Source: Allobosea sp. LC85
Lineage (GTDB): Bacteria; Pseudomonadota; Alphaproteobacteria; Rhizobiales; Beijerinckiaceae
Length of the DNA stretch: 64,000 nt
Reading direction: 5' to 3'
NCBI RefSeq assembly: GCF_000735605.1
Contig: NZ_JPKG01000022.1
Span: 1-64,000, forward strand
Shown piece by piece: positions 63,736 through 64,000 of the stretch. Made by a program: the position numbers and the translations under genes. The notes beneath the pieces are model-generated. The model made no database searches and was not told where the DNA came from. It saw only the letters and a list, made by a program, of their open reading frames with translations. Within the stretch, counting starts at the first letter, position 1, and each line of letters begins with the position of its first letter.

Positions 63736-64000
63736 TCAGTCGGTGAGCTCCGCGGTTCGCGCGGGGCCGCTCCCCGTTGCCAAGGAAGCGAAGCGGTCCT
63801 CCGCGAACAGCTCCTCGATCGTCTGGAGCGTCTTGGTGTAGTGCGCGACGAGCAGAGCACAGGCCTCCTGCGGGGTGCCGTTGAGCACCGCTTTCATCAG
63901 CGCCTCGTGCTCGCTCTGGCCATTGCGCGGCATCCTGCCAAAGGCGTGCGAGATCGAGATATAGCGCGAGGCATGGTCGGCCAGGATCTCGCAGAATTCG
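63736..64000 (-). CDS. GntR-family regulator, C-terminal FCD domain (cut by window edge)
   Basis: The last 88 or so residues of an FadR/FCD-type GntR regulator, read into the right edge. Visible helices contain HASRYISISH (metal-site His) and NGQSEHEALMKAVLNGTPQEACALLVAHYTKTLQTI, the standard FCD ending with two more ligand His. The HTH domain lies outside. It converges with the exporter operon, so a regulatory link is not implied. Confidence 0.8.
   Translation of the reverse strand, partial: EFCEILADHASRYISISHAFGRMPRNGQSEHEALMKAVLNGTPQEACALLVAHYTKTLQTIEELFAEDRFASLATGSGPARTAELTD

Overview
The window is about 64 kb of high-GC chromosome from an alphaproteobacterium, almost certainly of the order Hyphomicrobiales (Rhizobiales). 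The evidence is the gene content: an AEP-type phosphonate cluster, an NAD-dependent fdsGBACD formate dehydrogenase, a C5-pathway ALA synthase, many ABC uptake systems, and a dispersed 46-nt GCATCGGA...TCCGATGC palindrome of the kind seen in genomes such as Bosea or Methylobacterium. The genus is a guess. Coding density is high, with tight ATGA-type overlaps. I found no rRNA, tRNA, CRISPR array, transposase or prophage gene.

Layout. 1-6.8 kb: phosphonate uptake and degradation (phnY partial, phnA, phnE, phnC, phnD, an iron alcohol dehydrogenase) on the minus strand, with a divergent LysR regulator. 7-10.6 kb: a Tat-exported arylsulfatase, then a TetR regulator divergent from an NAD(P)-binding saccharopine-dehydrogenase-like protein across a perfect 16-bp inverted operator. 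10.9-16 kb: a small secreted protein, a pterin pair (folE plus a PTPS/QueD-like protein with altered zinc-ligand positions), a cysteine-free molybdopterin-oxidoreductase-fold protein and a membrane GGDEF/EAL protein. 16.7-24.5 kb: a 2616-residue autotransporter built of about 18 PATR repeats. 24.7-32.4 kb: a complete CUT2/ribose-type sugar ABC importer with LacI regulator, TIM-barrel isomerase and Gfo/Idh/MocA dehydrogenase. 32.6-36 kb: a glyoxalase-fold protein, a TetR gene with a double operator, YciI, 3-methyladenine glycosylase I and a left-handed beta-helix protein. 36-39.6 kb: a flotillin / YqiJ-like / PspA membrane module in which PspA carries an extra in-frame N-terminal domain. 39.7-49.7 kb: an RpiR regulator divergent from a class III aminotransferase, M81 peptidase, oligopeptide-type ABC importer and nitrilase-fold amidohydrolase. 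49.8-57.6 kb: a carboxymuconolactone-decarboxylase-like protein, the fdsGBA-fdhD-fdsD formate dehydrogenase operon and its OxyR-like LysR regulator. 58-58.7 kb: an SDR. 59.4-63.7 kb: a 5-aminolevulinate synthase next to a DevBCA/MacB-type exporter. The right edge holds the end of a GntR/FCD regulator.

How it works together: this is a scavenging and catabolic region. Phosphonates, a sugar or polyol, a peptide- or amide-like compound and formate each have a regulator next to their genes, and operator-like dyads are visible at several of these. The parts most worth a second look are the ALA synthase-exporter cluster, the PspA fusion in the flotillin operon, the PTPS variant beside folE, the ATAG-N7-CTAT boxes at two LysR loci, the uncharacterised aminotransferase/M81/ABC/nitrilase cluster and the giant autotransporter.
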